DNA of 32,376 bases from an uncultured Aeromonadaceae bacterium (GTDB taxonomy: Bacteria; Pseudomonadota; Gammaproteobacteria; Enterobacterales; Aeromonadaceae). The notes beneath the pieces are model-generated. The model was not told where the DNA came from. It saw only the letters and a list, made by a program, of their open reading frames with translations, and made no database searches. The stretch is taken from NCBI GenBank assembly GCA_945957385.1, contig CAMFKP010000044.1, positions 1 through 32,376 on the forward strand. Direction: 5' to 3'. The translations under genes and the position numbers were made by a program. Shown here piece by piece: positions 7,712 through 15,278 of the stretch; positions within the stretch are counted from its first letter, which is position 1, and the number at the start of each line of letters is the position of its first letter.

Positions 7712-9001
7712 TTACCACCACATATCGGCTTGAATACCGACCAGGAAGTCCTCGCGACTATCCAGCCAGCTGGCCTTGTAGTTGCGATCCACATAGGTCG
7801 CCAGCAGACGGATCTCCGGTGACGGCCCCATGCCGGTGTTGACCGTGAAGGTCGGCACTATGCTGACCTTGCTGGAGTGGCTGCCCTGATCGACGTTATC
7901 GACAATCAGGTTATTTTTCACATAGCCCAGTTCCGTCTGTACCGAGAAGAACTCGTTGATCGGGAACACAGGGCGCAGTGACGCGGCATACCAGGAGTCA
8001 TGTCCGCCGAGCTCATAGTCGTTGTACTGGTAAGAGAGGGTCGGCAGGAATTGCACGCTGGCGCCATACCAGCCGCCCCAGACAAACAGGCGATAGGATT
8101 GGTCACCCTCACGCACCTTGGTCTGATACGGCTTGTAGCCATCGTTCTTGTCCTGCACCGTCTTCTGGTACAGAGAACCCTTGCGATACATAGAGGTGTT
8201 AGTCAGCGTGGCCCCCAGCAGATCACCGGAGCCCAGACCCCGTCCCGCTTGGGCGATGAACTTGGAGAAACCACCCGGCAGGGTGAAGAAATCATCCCGC
8301 GAGTAGATCGCCGTGCCTTCGATCCCCTTGGTGGCGTACTTGTTGCTGTCGCCATTGAAGCTATTGTTCGGCATCTGCTTGGCCGCCACTTCGACGTCCC
8401 AGGCGCCGTAACGGGCGCTGGTGTGCAACGTGTGCATGATGGCGGACGAACCATCCGGGCGTTCAGTGTGGTCGGTATCGTTGCTGTTGATGTAGGCAAA
8501 ATTCCACTTGCCGCCACCGAGCTCCAGATCCTTCACCCCGGCACCGGTACCGGAATAGTCGGTATAGAAGAAGTCAGTGGTGTAGATGTAGTTTTCGCGG
8601 CCGTAGTAGCGCATCCCGCCCCACATCTTGCCGGTCGGGGTAATGCCGCCAAGTTCGACATAGGTTTCGGAAATGCCGGTTTCGCGCGGTGCAGTCCGGG
8701 TTTGCAGGCCATCGCCCTTGGATTCGACATTCAGGTGAATATCCACCGTCTTGTTGCTACCCAGATCCCACAACTTGTTGAGGCGGCCTTCCCAGCTGTT
8801 ATCGACTTCGGCGCCCAGACGGCCCATGTTCTTGTCGATTTCGTCGGCATAACCGGCCTTGCTAAAATTATCTTTGGCATCAAACAGCGATCCGGCTCGA
8901 ATATACCCGTGGAAACCGATGGTTTCAGTGGCTAACACCGCAGGTGAGAGCAAGGCACCGCCTGCCAGCGCCATGGACAGCGCCAGATAGGTTACTTTCA
9001 T
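7712..9001 (-). CDS. LamB-type oligosaccharide porin
   Basis: A 429-residue outer-membrane 18-strand porin of the maltoporin family. The ATG at 9001 has AAGGG six bases upstream and gives the signal MKVTYLALSMALAGGALLS...VLA. LamB features include the first strand FHGYIRAGSLF, NMGRLGAEVDNSWEGRLNKLW, the YYGRENYIYTTDFFY stretch near loop L3, and the typical C-terminus ...FLVGIQADMWW ending in an aromatic residue. Family members import maltodextrins or, as in BglH, aryl-beta-glucosides. The position in this locus argues for cello- or mixed-linked glucan oligomers (inference). It is 32 bases after the ExoP-domain lipoprotein gene and surely shares its transcript. Confidence 0.93.
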   Translation of the reverse strand: MKVTYLALSMALAGGALLSPAVLATETIGFHGYIRAGSLFDAKDNFSKAGYADEIDKNMGRLGAEVDNSWEGRLNKLWDLGSNKTVDIHLNVESKGDGLQTRTAPRETGISETYVELGGITPTGKMWGGMRYYGRENYIYTTDFFYTDYSGTGAGVKDLELGGGKWNFAYINSNDTDHTERPDGSSAIMHTLHTSARYGAWDVEVAAKQMPNNSFNGDSNKYATKGIEGTAIYSRDDFFTLPGGFSKFIAQAGRGLGSGDLLGATLTNTSMYRKGSLYQKTVQDKNDGYKPYQTKVREGDQSYRLFVWGGWYGASVQFLPTLSYQYNDYELGGHDSWYAASLRPVFPINEFFSVQTELGYVKNNLIVDNVDQGSHSSKVSIVPTFTVNTGMGPSPEIRLLATYVDRNYKASWLDSREDFLVGIQADMWW

Positions 9002-9033
9002 AATCATCCCTTAATTCAATACTGGTTATCGGA

Positions 9034-10287
9034 TCAGATCTTTTTGCAGCCGGTATCGGCCGCGGCCGTCGGTGCCGCCGTCAAGGCCACATTGGTCAGC
9101 GCGAAATTCATGCCGCTCATCGAGTCCCAGGCGCCGGAAATGTACAGGGCCTTCTGGACTGAGCTCATGTTGCTGACCGGGATCATCGCGCTGTACGGGA
9201 AGTGGCAGCGATACCAGGTGCCATCGGCAGGTACCTTGTCCGCATTCAGGGCAACAAAGGTGCCGTAATCCGGACCGGCCGTGCCATCGGCGCGGATCTG
9301 CAACTCAGGCGAGGCGCCATAGCTGTTGACCTTGATATCAAACACCATGCTGCCATCCTGGTAGGCGCTCAGATCCTTGGCCGAGTTGTCTGCACCAAAG
9401 AACAGGCCGCCGTTGCCTGGGTAATTGACGCTCAGCACGCTGCTCTCGTCTGTCTTGTCGACACCGAAGCTGTTTAACGGGTAATCCGCCGCCAGTGCGG
9501 TCGCTTTGCTGGCATCACCGGAGTAGTAGAGGGCGGCATCGGCACTGGTCAGCGCCGGAGCGGCATTTACGCCTGAGCCGGTGTCCGGCGTCGTCTCGCT
9601 GCCATCCTTACAGGTCACCGGATCGACCACAGGGGTGTCGGTGGTAGTCAGCACGTAGCGAACATTGGTGATCTCGTAATCAAACTTCTCGGTGGTACCC
9701 AAATGGAATGGGGTGTGTACCGCAGCCAGATTAATCGCGGTGGCGCCCGGGAAAGGCTTCATGCAATTGACCGGCACCACCAGCTTTTGCCAGTTGCCAT
9801 CGCTCTTGAGGTATTTGGCAATCGGCAGGCTGCTACGGTTCGGGTATTCGTTATCAATGGACACCGACATGCTCTGCGGTGCCGCACTCTTGGCACGGAT
9901 CTCGAAGTCGATAAAGCCAGCGGCATATTTGCTCAGGTTGATCGCCGCATCGCTCTTGAGCATGAAGGTGCCATCACCGTCGCCACTGACTTGTACATCG
10001 GCGGTGTCATTTTCGCCGGCGTTGTTGATCAGCACGGCACTGATGCTCTGCATCGCCACCGGCGTGGCGGTGACCGCCTTGACCGCCCAGGCATCCTTCT
10101 CCGACTGCACCATGGGGGCGGCGCTACTGGCGGCGCCCTTGCCAAAGAACAGGCTGGAGGAGTCGTTGTCTACCGGTGGTGTGGTGCCACCGCCGGGATT
10201 GCTGCCAATGTTCTCAGCACCGCCGCAACCTGCCAGCAGCGAAGCGGCTATCAACGACAGGTGAATTCCTTTTTTTACAGTGATCAT
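9034..10287 (-). CDS. Lipoprotein with two tandem ExoP-like galactose-binding-fold domains, putative glucan-binding protein
   Basis: A 417-residue lipoprotein: ATG 10287 has GGAGGG upstream and the signal ends SLLAGC (Cys21). A Gly/Pro/Thr/Asp/Ser linker (22-45) leads to a first beta-sandwich, about 46-212. It carries the phrases YAAGFIDFEIRAKS, WQKLVVPVNCM and VHTPFHLGTTEKFDYEITNV, which recall the C-terminal accessory domain of ExoP-type GH3 enzymes. A second linker (213-250) leads to a related domain at about 251-403, with YQDGSMVFDIKV, WYRCHFPYSAMI and FALTNVAL. No catalytic motif is visible. It heads the operon with the LamB-like porin and MalM-like lipoprotein. I infer a surface or periplasmic glycan-capture protein feeding the porin, comparable in role to SusD/SusE. 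The domain assignment is from recall and is fairly but not fully sure. Confidence 0.8.
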   Translation of the reverse strand: MITVKKGIHLSLIAASLLAGCGGAENIGSNPGGGTTPPVDNDSSSLFFGKGAASSAAPMVQSEKDAWAVKAVTATPVAMQSISAVLINNAGENDTADVQVSGDGDGTFMLKSDAAINLSKYAAGFIDFEIRAKSAAPQSMSVSIDNEYPNRSSLPIAKYLKSDGNWQKLVVPVNCMKPFPGATAINLAAVHTPFHLGTTEKFDYEITNVRYVLTTTDTPVVDPVTCKDGSETTPDTGSGVNAAPALTSADAALYYSGDASKATALAADYPLNSFGVDKTDESSVLSVNYPGNGGLFFGADNSAKDLSAYQDGSMVFDIKVNSYGASPELQIRADGTAGPDYGTFVALNADKVPADGTWYRCHFPYSAMIPVSNMSSVQKALYISGAWDSMSGMNFALTNVALTAAPTAAADTGCKKI

Positions 10288-10382
10288 GGTGGCCCTCCAT
10301 CCAAGCCATAAAACAGTCCGGGAATGTACCGCCCGCAGCTTGCAATCGATATCATGCCGCGACGACGTGAGGCCAATTCTTA

Positions 10383-10396
10383 TGAAATCGATTTCC
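10383..10396. promoter_or_regulatory. LacI-family operator of the envelope operon
   Basis: TGAAATCGATTTCC, 13 of 14 to the consensus, is 96 bases upstream of the lipoprotein start. It is enclosed by 8-bp inverted arms ATTCTTAT (10376-10383) and ATAAGAAT (10403-10410), which may mark a second factor or form part of the promoter. Confidence 0.68.
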
Positions 10397-10607
10397 AATG
10401 CAATAAGAATCGCAGTTTGTCGTTTCGTTTCGTGCGACCAATCACAGATGGCAACCGGATACGATTGGCTATTTTGTACCACCCCAACCATAACTCATTG
10501 TATACATTCATTTATTAGCTTGAGCCATGCTAACACCTCAGCACAGCACTCCAACAACCGCACGCCTTCACCGTCCGCGGCCGGCAGAATGTCGACCCCG
10601 TCACAAA

Positions 10608-10621
10608 GGATATCGATTTCA
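10608..10621. promoter_or_regulatory. Auxiliary LacI-family operator
   Basis: GGATATCGATTTCA is 12 of 14 to the consensus, with an intact right half. It lies 225 and 245 bases from the neighbouring operators, suitable for an auxiliary looping site. The call is weaker than for the others. Confidence 0.4.
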
Positions 10622-10842
10622 GACAAGGTGTGCCGCGTGAACGCCAGAGGAGCGCTCCCGTTTCGCCGCCCCTCAGCTTGCGTCGTGTCGGCGCCGTAGT
10701 TTGGCAACGGGACTCAAAACCGCAGTGCGCTGTGGCCTGCTGTGGTCCGTCCGCGCTATAAACCACGCGGGTATAACGCGCCATCGAAACAGCAAGATCA
10801 CATTGAATGAAATAAACGTTAAGAGCTGGATTAAGGCTGGGT

Positions 10843-10848
10843 TATAAT
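10843..10848 (+). promoter_or_regulatory. Consensus -10 box of the ABC importer operon
   Basis: TATAAT at 10843-10848 predicts a transcription start near 10855, inside the operator at 10853-10866. The -35 region (about 10820) is poor. A half CRP site, TCACA at 10798-10802, would centre near -60, the usual activator distance. This arrangement suggests a weak activated promoter blocked by the repressor. Confidence 0.55.
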
Positions 10849-10852
10849 AAAA

Positions 10853-10866
10853 TGAAATCGCTTTCA
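10853..10866. promoter_or_regulatory. LacI-family operator on the start site of the ABC operon
   Basis: TGAAATCGCTTTCA is 13 of 14 to the consensus and immediately follows the TATAAT box. Binding would cover the transcription start. It also overlaps the first possible ATG (10852), showing that this ATG is unlikely to be used. Confidence 0.68.
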
Positions 10867-10884
10867 AATAACCGGATGGTGACG

Positions 10885-12129
10885 ATGGGAAATATGATCT
10901 GCCGAGGGATAGTGGCCATTTGGCTCGGATTGTTGGCCATGGATTCTATTGCAACCACCTTGACGATCGCCTCCTATCCTAATTTCGATGCCTCGGTGCG
11001 CGAAATGATCAGTGAATATGAAAAGGCCAATCCGGAAATAAAAATCCGGCTGGTCAGTCTCTCTTATTACGACCATCACAATTCACTGTATACCGCATTA
11101 AAAACCAATACGCCGATTGCCGATGTTGTCGGTATTGAGCAGGGATTTATTTCAAAATTTGTTTATTCCGGGAAATTAACCGCCCTCTCCCATGCCCCGT
11201 TTGATGCCGAAAAATACAGTGATCGCCTGACGCCATTTATGGTGGTCAACGGCCGCGGCAACGACGGCCAGTTATATGCGCTTCCGGCGGATATTGGACC
11301 CGGCACCCTGTTTTATCGGCCGGATAAATTGCAACAAGCCGGCGTCAGTATTGATGACCTGACCCGGTCGTGGGAGGAATTTATTCAAGCCGGGGTGAAA
11401 TTAAAAGCCCAGGGTATTTTACTGCTGGCCAATGCCGAAGAAATAAAAGATGTCTATATCCGCACCGGCATAAAATCCGGTGAAGGGATCTATTTTGATG
11501 CCGCCGGCCGGGTGCTGGTCAACAGCCCGCGCTTTGTCACCGCCTTCACCCTGGCCAAACAGATCCGCACAGCCGGTCTCGATGGCCGGCTGCAGATCTG
11601 GAGCAATGACTGGGCCGAGAGCATCCGCCGCGGCCATGTCGCCACCTTGATGATGGGCGCCTGGTTTACCGACCATCTGGCGTCATGGATCGCTCCGCAG
11701 GATGCCGGTCGCTGGCGCGCGCACCAGTTGCCGGGCAATGTCTACGCCAACTGGGGTGGCTCCTATTATGCCATCCCGCAGAACGCGGCCCATAAAGCCG
11801 AGGCCTGGGATTTCATCCGCTACATGACGCTGGCGCCGCAAGTACAACGCCATCTGTTCACAAAACTGGATACCTTTCCGGCGCTGATGGCGGCCCAGGC
11901 CCCCGATCTGATGTCGCAGCCGGTCCCCTATCTGGGTAACCAGCCAGCACGGCAACTGTGGCACACGGCAGCCAACACCATGCCGGCGATTGTGGCGAAC
12001 AAGCACGATGCCTATGCGGCAGAGATCGTGCGCAAACAGCTGGATCTGGTGCTGGATAATGACAAGGATATCCAGCAGGCACTGGCCGACGCCGAACGCC
12101 AGATCCAGCGTAAAATCCAACGCCCGTGA
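10885..12129 (+). CDS. ABC importer substrate-binding protein, family 1 (oligosaccharide type)
   Basis: This periplasmic binding protein has about 414 residues. The longest frame begins at 10852, but that ATG lies within the operator and at the predicted transcription start, so a later ATG is preferred. The one at 10885 is preceded by GGATGG; 10894 is also possible. The signal peptide is CRGIVAIWLGLLAMDSIA, with the mature protein starting near TTLTIASYPNFD. Family-1 features include the N-terminal lobe strand, YALPADIGPGTLFYRPDKLQQAG, WEEFIQAGVKLKAQG, and GGSYYAIPQNAAHKAEAWDFIRYM. The same architecture is used for maltose, cellobiose and xylo-oligosaccharide binding proteins. Its place in the island points to beta-linked oligomers (inference). 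Ten bases separate it from the first permease gene. There is no lipobox, so it should be soluble in the periplasm. Confidence 0.9.
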   Translation: MGNMICRGIVAIWLGLLAMDSIATTLTIASYPNFDASVREMISEYEKANPEIKIRLVSLSYYDHHNSLYTALKTNTPIADVVGIEQGFISKFVYSGKLTALSHAPFDAEKYSDRLTPFMVVNGRGNDGQLYALPADIGPGTLFYRPDKLQQAGVSIDDLTRSWEEFIQAGVKLKAQGILLLANAEEIKDVYIRTGIKSGEGIYFDAAGRVLVNSPRFVTAFTLAKQIRTAGLDGRLQIWSNDWAESIRRGHVATLMMGAWFTDHLASWIAPQDAGRWRAHQLPGNVYANWGGSYYAIPQNAAHKAEAWDFIRYMTLAPQVQRHLFTKLDTFPALMAAQAPDLMSQPVPYLGNQPARQLWHTAANTMPAIVANKHDAYAAEIVRKQLDLVLDNDKDIQQALADAERQIQRKIQRP

Positions 12130-12139
12130 GTTTTGATGC

Positions 12140-13060
12140 ATGCGCTATCGGTTTTTGAATGACAAGCGGCTGATCCCCTACCTCTATCTGCTGCCGTTCA
12201 TGCTGCTGTTCCTCGGCTTTACGCTGTTCCCGTTGCTGTTCTCGTTGTGGATGGCGCTGCACAGCGCGACCGACGCGGGTAGTTTTTTGCAGATGAGCTT
12301 CAGCGGGCTCGAGAACTTCCGCTATCTGCTCGAGGACGACTGGTTTCACGTCGCTGTGTATAACACTCTGTGGATCGCGCTGGTTTCCGGCCTGCCGCAA
12401 CACCTGATCGCCATCCCGCTGGCAACCTATCTGTACCGGCACAGCCGGCGACGCAACCTGCTGTCGCTGTTTCTGTTTTTTCTGCCCTACCTCACCTCGT
12501 CGGTGGCCATCGCCTTGGTGTTCAATGCGTTGTTCTCTCGCGATTACGGCTTGATCAACCAGTGGCTTGCCGCGCTGTGGGGCCTGGTGTCACCCGCCAG
12601 CACAGCGCCTCAGCCACCGATCGACTGGTATGATGCCGAGCATATCCGCTGGCTGATCGCCCTGGTGGTGTGCTGGAAAAACACCGGCTGGAATACGCTG
12701 ATCTACCTCGCCGCGATGCGCACCGTGAACAAGGATCTGTTCGAAGCGGCGAGCCTGGAAGGTGCCGGCTTCTGGAAACAGCTGCGTATCGTGGTGCTGC
12801 CGAATATCAAGCCGGTGATGCTGCTGGCGCTGGGACTGACACTGATCGGCAACCTGCAGCTGTTTGACGAAGCCTACCTGCTGACCTCAGGCACCGGTGG
12901 CAGTGGCCAATCCGGCCTGACTGTCATGATGTATATCTTCAATCTGGCCTTCATCGACGGCGATTACTCCCTGGCGTCAGCGGCCGCCTGGTTGCTGACG
13001 CTGCTGTTGCTGATCCTCCTGCCGCTGCTCAAAAAGGGGACCCGCGATGAAACGACTTGA
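12140..13060 (+). CDS. ABC importer permease 1, MalF/UgpA-like
   Basis: A 306-residue inner-membrane permease with six predicted membrane segments (first LIPYLYLLPFMLLFLGFTLF). Near residues 200-220 it has the EAA loop that docks the ATPase: DLFEAASLEGAGFWKQLRIV followed by VLPNIKP. Of the possible ATGs, 12140 is in frame; the one at 12136 is not. It forms the channel with the next gene. The two overlap by 14 bases, implying coupled translation. The substrate is inferred from context to be a cello- or xylo-oligosaccharide. Confidence 0.93.
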   Translation: MRYRFLNDKRLIPYLYLLPFMLLFLGFTLFPLLFSLWMALHSATDAGSFLQMSFSGLENFRYLLEDDWFHVAVYNTLWIALVSGLPQHLIAIPLATYLYRHSRRRNLLSLFLFFLPYLTSSVAIALVFNALFSRDYGLINQWLAALWGLVSPASTAPQPPIDWYDAEHIRWLIALVVCWKNTGWNTLIYLAAMRTVNKDLFEAASLEGAGFWKQLRIVVLPNIKPVMLLALGLTLIGNLQLFDEAYLLTSGTGGSGQSGLTVMMYIFNLAFIDGDYSLASAAAWLLTLLLLILLPLLKKGTRDETT

Positions 13061-13883
13061 CCGCCAGCGCCTGGGCACCGAGATCATGCTGCTGGCGATT
13101 CTCTTGTTGACGCTGTTTTTGGCGTTGCCGTTCTGGTGCATGCTGGTGTTTGCCACCCACGACGAAAGCGCCATCTTTGCCATTCCGGCACCGCTGTGGT
13201 TTGGCAACCAGCTACAGGCCAACTACCAGGCGCTGCTCGCAGCGCTGCCGGCGTTCTGGCTGAATGTCAAAACCAGCCTCTATATCAGCTCGGCGACAGC
13301 ATTGGCGAACATGCTGCTGTGTGCCCTCTCCGGCTGTGCGTTCGCGCTGTATGACTTTGCCGGCAAGCGGCTGCTGCTTAAGGCAGTGATCCTGGCGCTG
13401 CTGTTTCCCGCCGTCCTGAACATGATGCCCACCGCCATCATGGTGTCGTTTCTGCAGTGGTTCAATCAACCCAGAGCGCTGATCCTGCCGGCGGCCTGCG
13501 GTTCATTTGGCATCTTGTTTATCAAACAATATATCGAGCAGGCGATAAGCCAGGACATGGTGGATGCCGCTCGGGTCAACGGCTGCAATGAGCCACAGCT
13601 GTTCATCCACGTCGTGCTGCCGGCCATCACGCCGGCGCTGGCGACCGTCGGGCTCATTACCTTCATCGGTGCCTGGAATAACCTGATCGCCCCGCTGATC
13701 GTGCTCAAGGATGCCAGCCTGTTTACCGCCCCGCTTGCACTGCGTTCGTTGCAGGGCGTGGGTACCATTCCCTGGGGCGCCATCTGCCTGGGCGCCAGTC
13801 TGACCACCTTGCCGTTTATCCTGCTGCTGGCACTGACCGCACGCTGGATTTTACGTATCACCTACCAGAATGCCGAAGTGTGA
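13047..13883 (+). CDS. ABC importer permease 2, MalG/UgpE-like
   Basis: A 278-residue inner-membrane permease, partner of the preceding one. It starts with MKRLDRQRLGTEIMLLAILLL and has six hydrophobic segments. The EAA loop DMVDAARVNGCNEPQLFIHV with VLPAITPAL is near 170-195. AAAAGGGG upstream of the overlapping start serves as ribosome site inside the previous gene. No ATP-binding subunit gene follows. The next gene is convergent (GH16), so the ATPase must be supplied from elsewhere, as with MsiK/UgpC-type shared ATPases. Confidence 0.93.
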   Translation: MKRLDRQRLGTEIMLLAILLLTLFLALPFWCMLVFATHDESAIFAIPAPLWFGNQLQANYQALLAALPAFWLNVKTSLYISSATALANMLLCALSGCAFALYDFAGKRLLLKAVILALLFPAVLNMMPTAIMVSFLQWFNQPRALILPAACGSFGILFIKQYIEQAISQDMVDAARVNGCNEPQLFIHVVLPAITPALATVGLITFIGAWNNLIAPLIVLKDASLFTAPLALRSLQGVGTIPWGAICLGASLTTLPFILLLALTARWILRITYQNAEV

Positions 13884-13910
13884 CACCAGCACCATGGCTA
13901 CCAATGACAA

Positions 13911-13944
13911 AGCGCGGCCGCTGCCCCCGGCAACAGACCGCGCT
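13911..13944. terminator. Weak hairpin between convergent permease and GH16 genes
   Basis: AGCGCGG (13911-13917) pairs with CCGCGCT (13938-13944) around a structured GC-rich loop. There is no U-tract on either side, so termination activity is doubtful. Confidence 0.3.
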
Positions 13945-13971
13945 CTGGCTGCTCAGGCCTAGGTAACGACC

Positions 13972-14658
13972 TTATTCGGTCGGGCGCAGCACCACCGCCG
14001 TGTATTTGGCGTAGGCCGGCTTGCCGGAATAGGTCGAGGGCGGGAATTGCGGGTTGGCACTGATCCAGTTATTCATGAACAACTGCATATAGCCGGTGAC
14101 CGGCTTGTCGGCGCGCCGCACCGTGACCCACTTGTTCGCGGTGCGACTAAACACCTGCCAGGTCACGCCGGTGGCATCAATCTCGAACGCATAGCGCTCC
14201 AGATTCCACAACGCCATGCCGTAATTGGCCAGCTGGATGTCCTGGGGTGACTGCTGGCCGGCGATCCAAACATTGGTATGCAGCAGGTTGGTACCCCCCA
14301 TCAATTCGATGTCCACCTCGTAATGCGAGCTGGTCCCCGCCTGACCGGCGTAGGTAAAGAACGAACTGATGGTGCCGGGCACGGCGCCAGCCTGCATCGT
14401 CACCTCGTAACGGCCGCGGCGCATGTAGTTCGGCGAGCGCACTTCGGCACAACTCTTGGCACCGTTCTCCACTTTGGCATGCAACACCAGCGTGCTGCCT
14501 TCCTGCCAGGCGTTGGCCGCACGCCAGGTACAGTCAAATTCGGCACCACCATTGCGCCAGCCATCCGACACTTGCCAGTTGATATTATTCCAGCTCAATG
14601 CTGAGGCCGGGGATGACAACACGGATGCCAGCACGCATCCAGCGAACAGGTATTTCAT
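13972..14658 (-). CDS. GH16 beta-glucanase (lichenase/beta-1,3(4)-glucanase type), secreted
   Basis: A 228-residue single-domain enzyme with signal peptide MKYLFAGCVLASVLSSPASA. The ATG at 14658 is chosen because AAGGAGAG lies upstream and it gives a clean signal peptide; an upstream ATG at 14724 does not. The GH16 jelly-roll hallmarks are present: RSPNYMRRGRYEVTM, ISSFFTYAG and the catalytic motif E-V-D-I-E, with nucleophile Glu114, Asp116 and acid/base Glu118. MQLFMNNW follows toward the C-terminus. The length is typical of bacterial lichenases. Substrate choice between mixed-linkage glucan, laminarin and xyloglucan cannot be read from this. The operator near it is weak (14779), so its control is less clear than for its neighbours. 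It is convergent with the ABC operon and shares direction with the PTS operon, which ends about 300 bases upstream. Confidence 0.88.
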   Translation of the reverse strand: MKYLFAGCVLASVLSSPASALSWNNINWQVSDGWRNGGAEFDCTWRAANAWQEGSTLVLHAKVENGAKSCAEVRSPNYMRRGRYEVTMQAGAVPGTISSFFTYAGQAGTSSHYEVDIELMGGTNLLHTNVWIAGQQSPQDIQLANYGMALWNLERYAFEIDATGVTWQVFSRTANKWVTVRRADKPVTGYMQLFMNNWISANPQFPPSTYSGKPAYAKYTAVVLRPTE

Positions 14659-14778
14659 TTCCACACGTCTCTCCTTATATATTATCAGGGCACAACCCGA
14701 GTGCAGAATATATATAGGCAGCACGTTAATCCGCTGAAGAAATCACACCATCTGATTTCAAAAAAACAGCCGGGAAAA

Positions 14779-14791
14779 TGAAATTATTTCA
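14779..14791. promoter_or_regulatory. Possible degenerate LacI-type operator upstream of GH16
   Basis: TGAAATTATTTCA keeps both outer half-sites of the operator but lacks the central CpG and is one base shorter. It lies 121 bases upstream of the GH16 start in an AT-rich stretch. Because family members contact the central CpG, binding is uncertain. Confidence 0.3.
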
Positions 14792-14892
14792 GTGCCAGAA
14801 GGGTTATTTCAATCACACAAACCATATTACCAATAAATAAAGTCTCAATCAAACCCCATTGGCGATTATTAAATATTTAAACCCTATAAATA

Positions 14893-14927
14893 AAAAAGCC
14901 ACCATCACGAGGGGAGTGTGATGGTGG
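14893..14927 (-). terminator. Intrinsic terminator of the PTS operon
   Basis: CCACCATCAC (14899-14908) pairs perfectly with GTGATGGTGG (14918-14927). On the minus strand the stem is followed by CTTTTTTATTTATA. It lies 31 bases after the IIA stop codon. Confidence 0.9.
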
Positions 14928-14957
14928 AAAACTTCCAATACACGATCGATAGCAGTA

Positions 14958-15269
14958 TTAACGGGCCTGGCGGCGATAGACCTCAACCAGTTCGGTGGCT
15001 AATTCACGGCACAGAATCGAGGTCATCAGGTGATCCTGGGCATGCACCATCACCAGCGTCATCTTGGTCTTGCCCTCGCCTTCATCCGCCTCGATCAGCT
15101 TGGTCTGCACGGCGTGGGCGGCTTTCCCGGCCTCGGTGGCTTCGGCCAGCAGGGCGGTGGCTTGTTCGAACTGGCCTTCACGCGCCTGGCGCAGGGCTTC
15201 AAAACACAGGCTGCGGGACTGACCGGCATTGACGATAATGCCCATCACGGCTTCTTCTAAATCCAACAT
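14958..15269 (-). CDS. PTS lactose/cellobiose-family IIA component
   Basis: This 103-residue cytoplasmic, all-helical phosphocarrier receives phosphate from HPr and hands it to the IIB protein encoded at the head of the operon. The active-site block MVHAQDHLMTS (His76, Asp79) matches the ChbA/LacF family, and AGQSRSLCFEALRQA is the usual first helix region. AGAGG precedes the start at 15269. It is the last gene of the IIB-IIC-GH1-IIA operon, nine bases after GH1 and just before a strong terminator. Confidence 0.95.
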   Translation of the reverse strand: MLDLEEAVMGIIVNAGQSRSLCFEALRQAREGQFEQATALLAEATEAGKAAHAVQTKLIEADEGEGKTKMTLVMVHAQDHLMTSILCRELATELVEVYRRQAR

Positions 15270-15278
15270 ATTGACCTC

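Larger units (their letters stand above)
10288..10884. other. Divergent control region between envelope operon and ABC operon
   Basis: About 600 bases without a convincing gene. It holds three LacI-type operators (10383, 10608, 10853), an inverted repeat flanking the first of them (10376-10383 and 10403-10410), a half CRP site (10798-10802) and a consensus -10 box (10843-10848). The central part, about 10530-10780, is GC-rich and carries only short reading frames of 60-85 codons with no clear ribosome site or known domain. I see no RNA gene in it. Confidence 0.65.

Noticed and set aside
10495-10707. Possible 70-residue protein on the minus strand in the control region
   Set aside because: No ribosome site or family match, and an operator-like site lies within it. 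A small gene cannot be fully excluded.
10679-10784. Minus-strand text near 10720 (GGTTTTGAGTCCC) resembling a tRNA T-arm, with a reading frame containing GFESRC
   Set aside because: The flanking bases do not form a T-stem, and no anticodon or acceptor stem could be found at the right distances. At most a chance match or a very decayed remnant.
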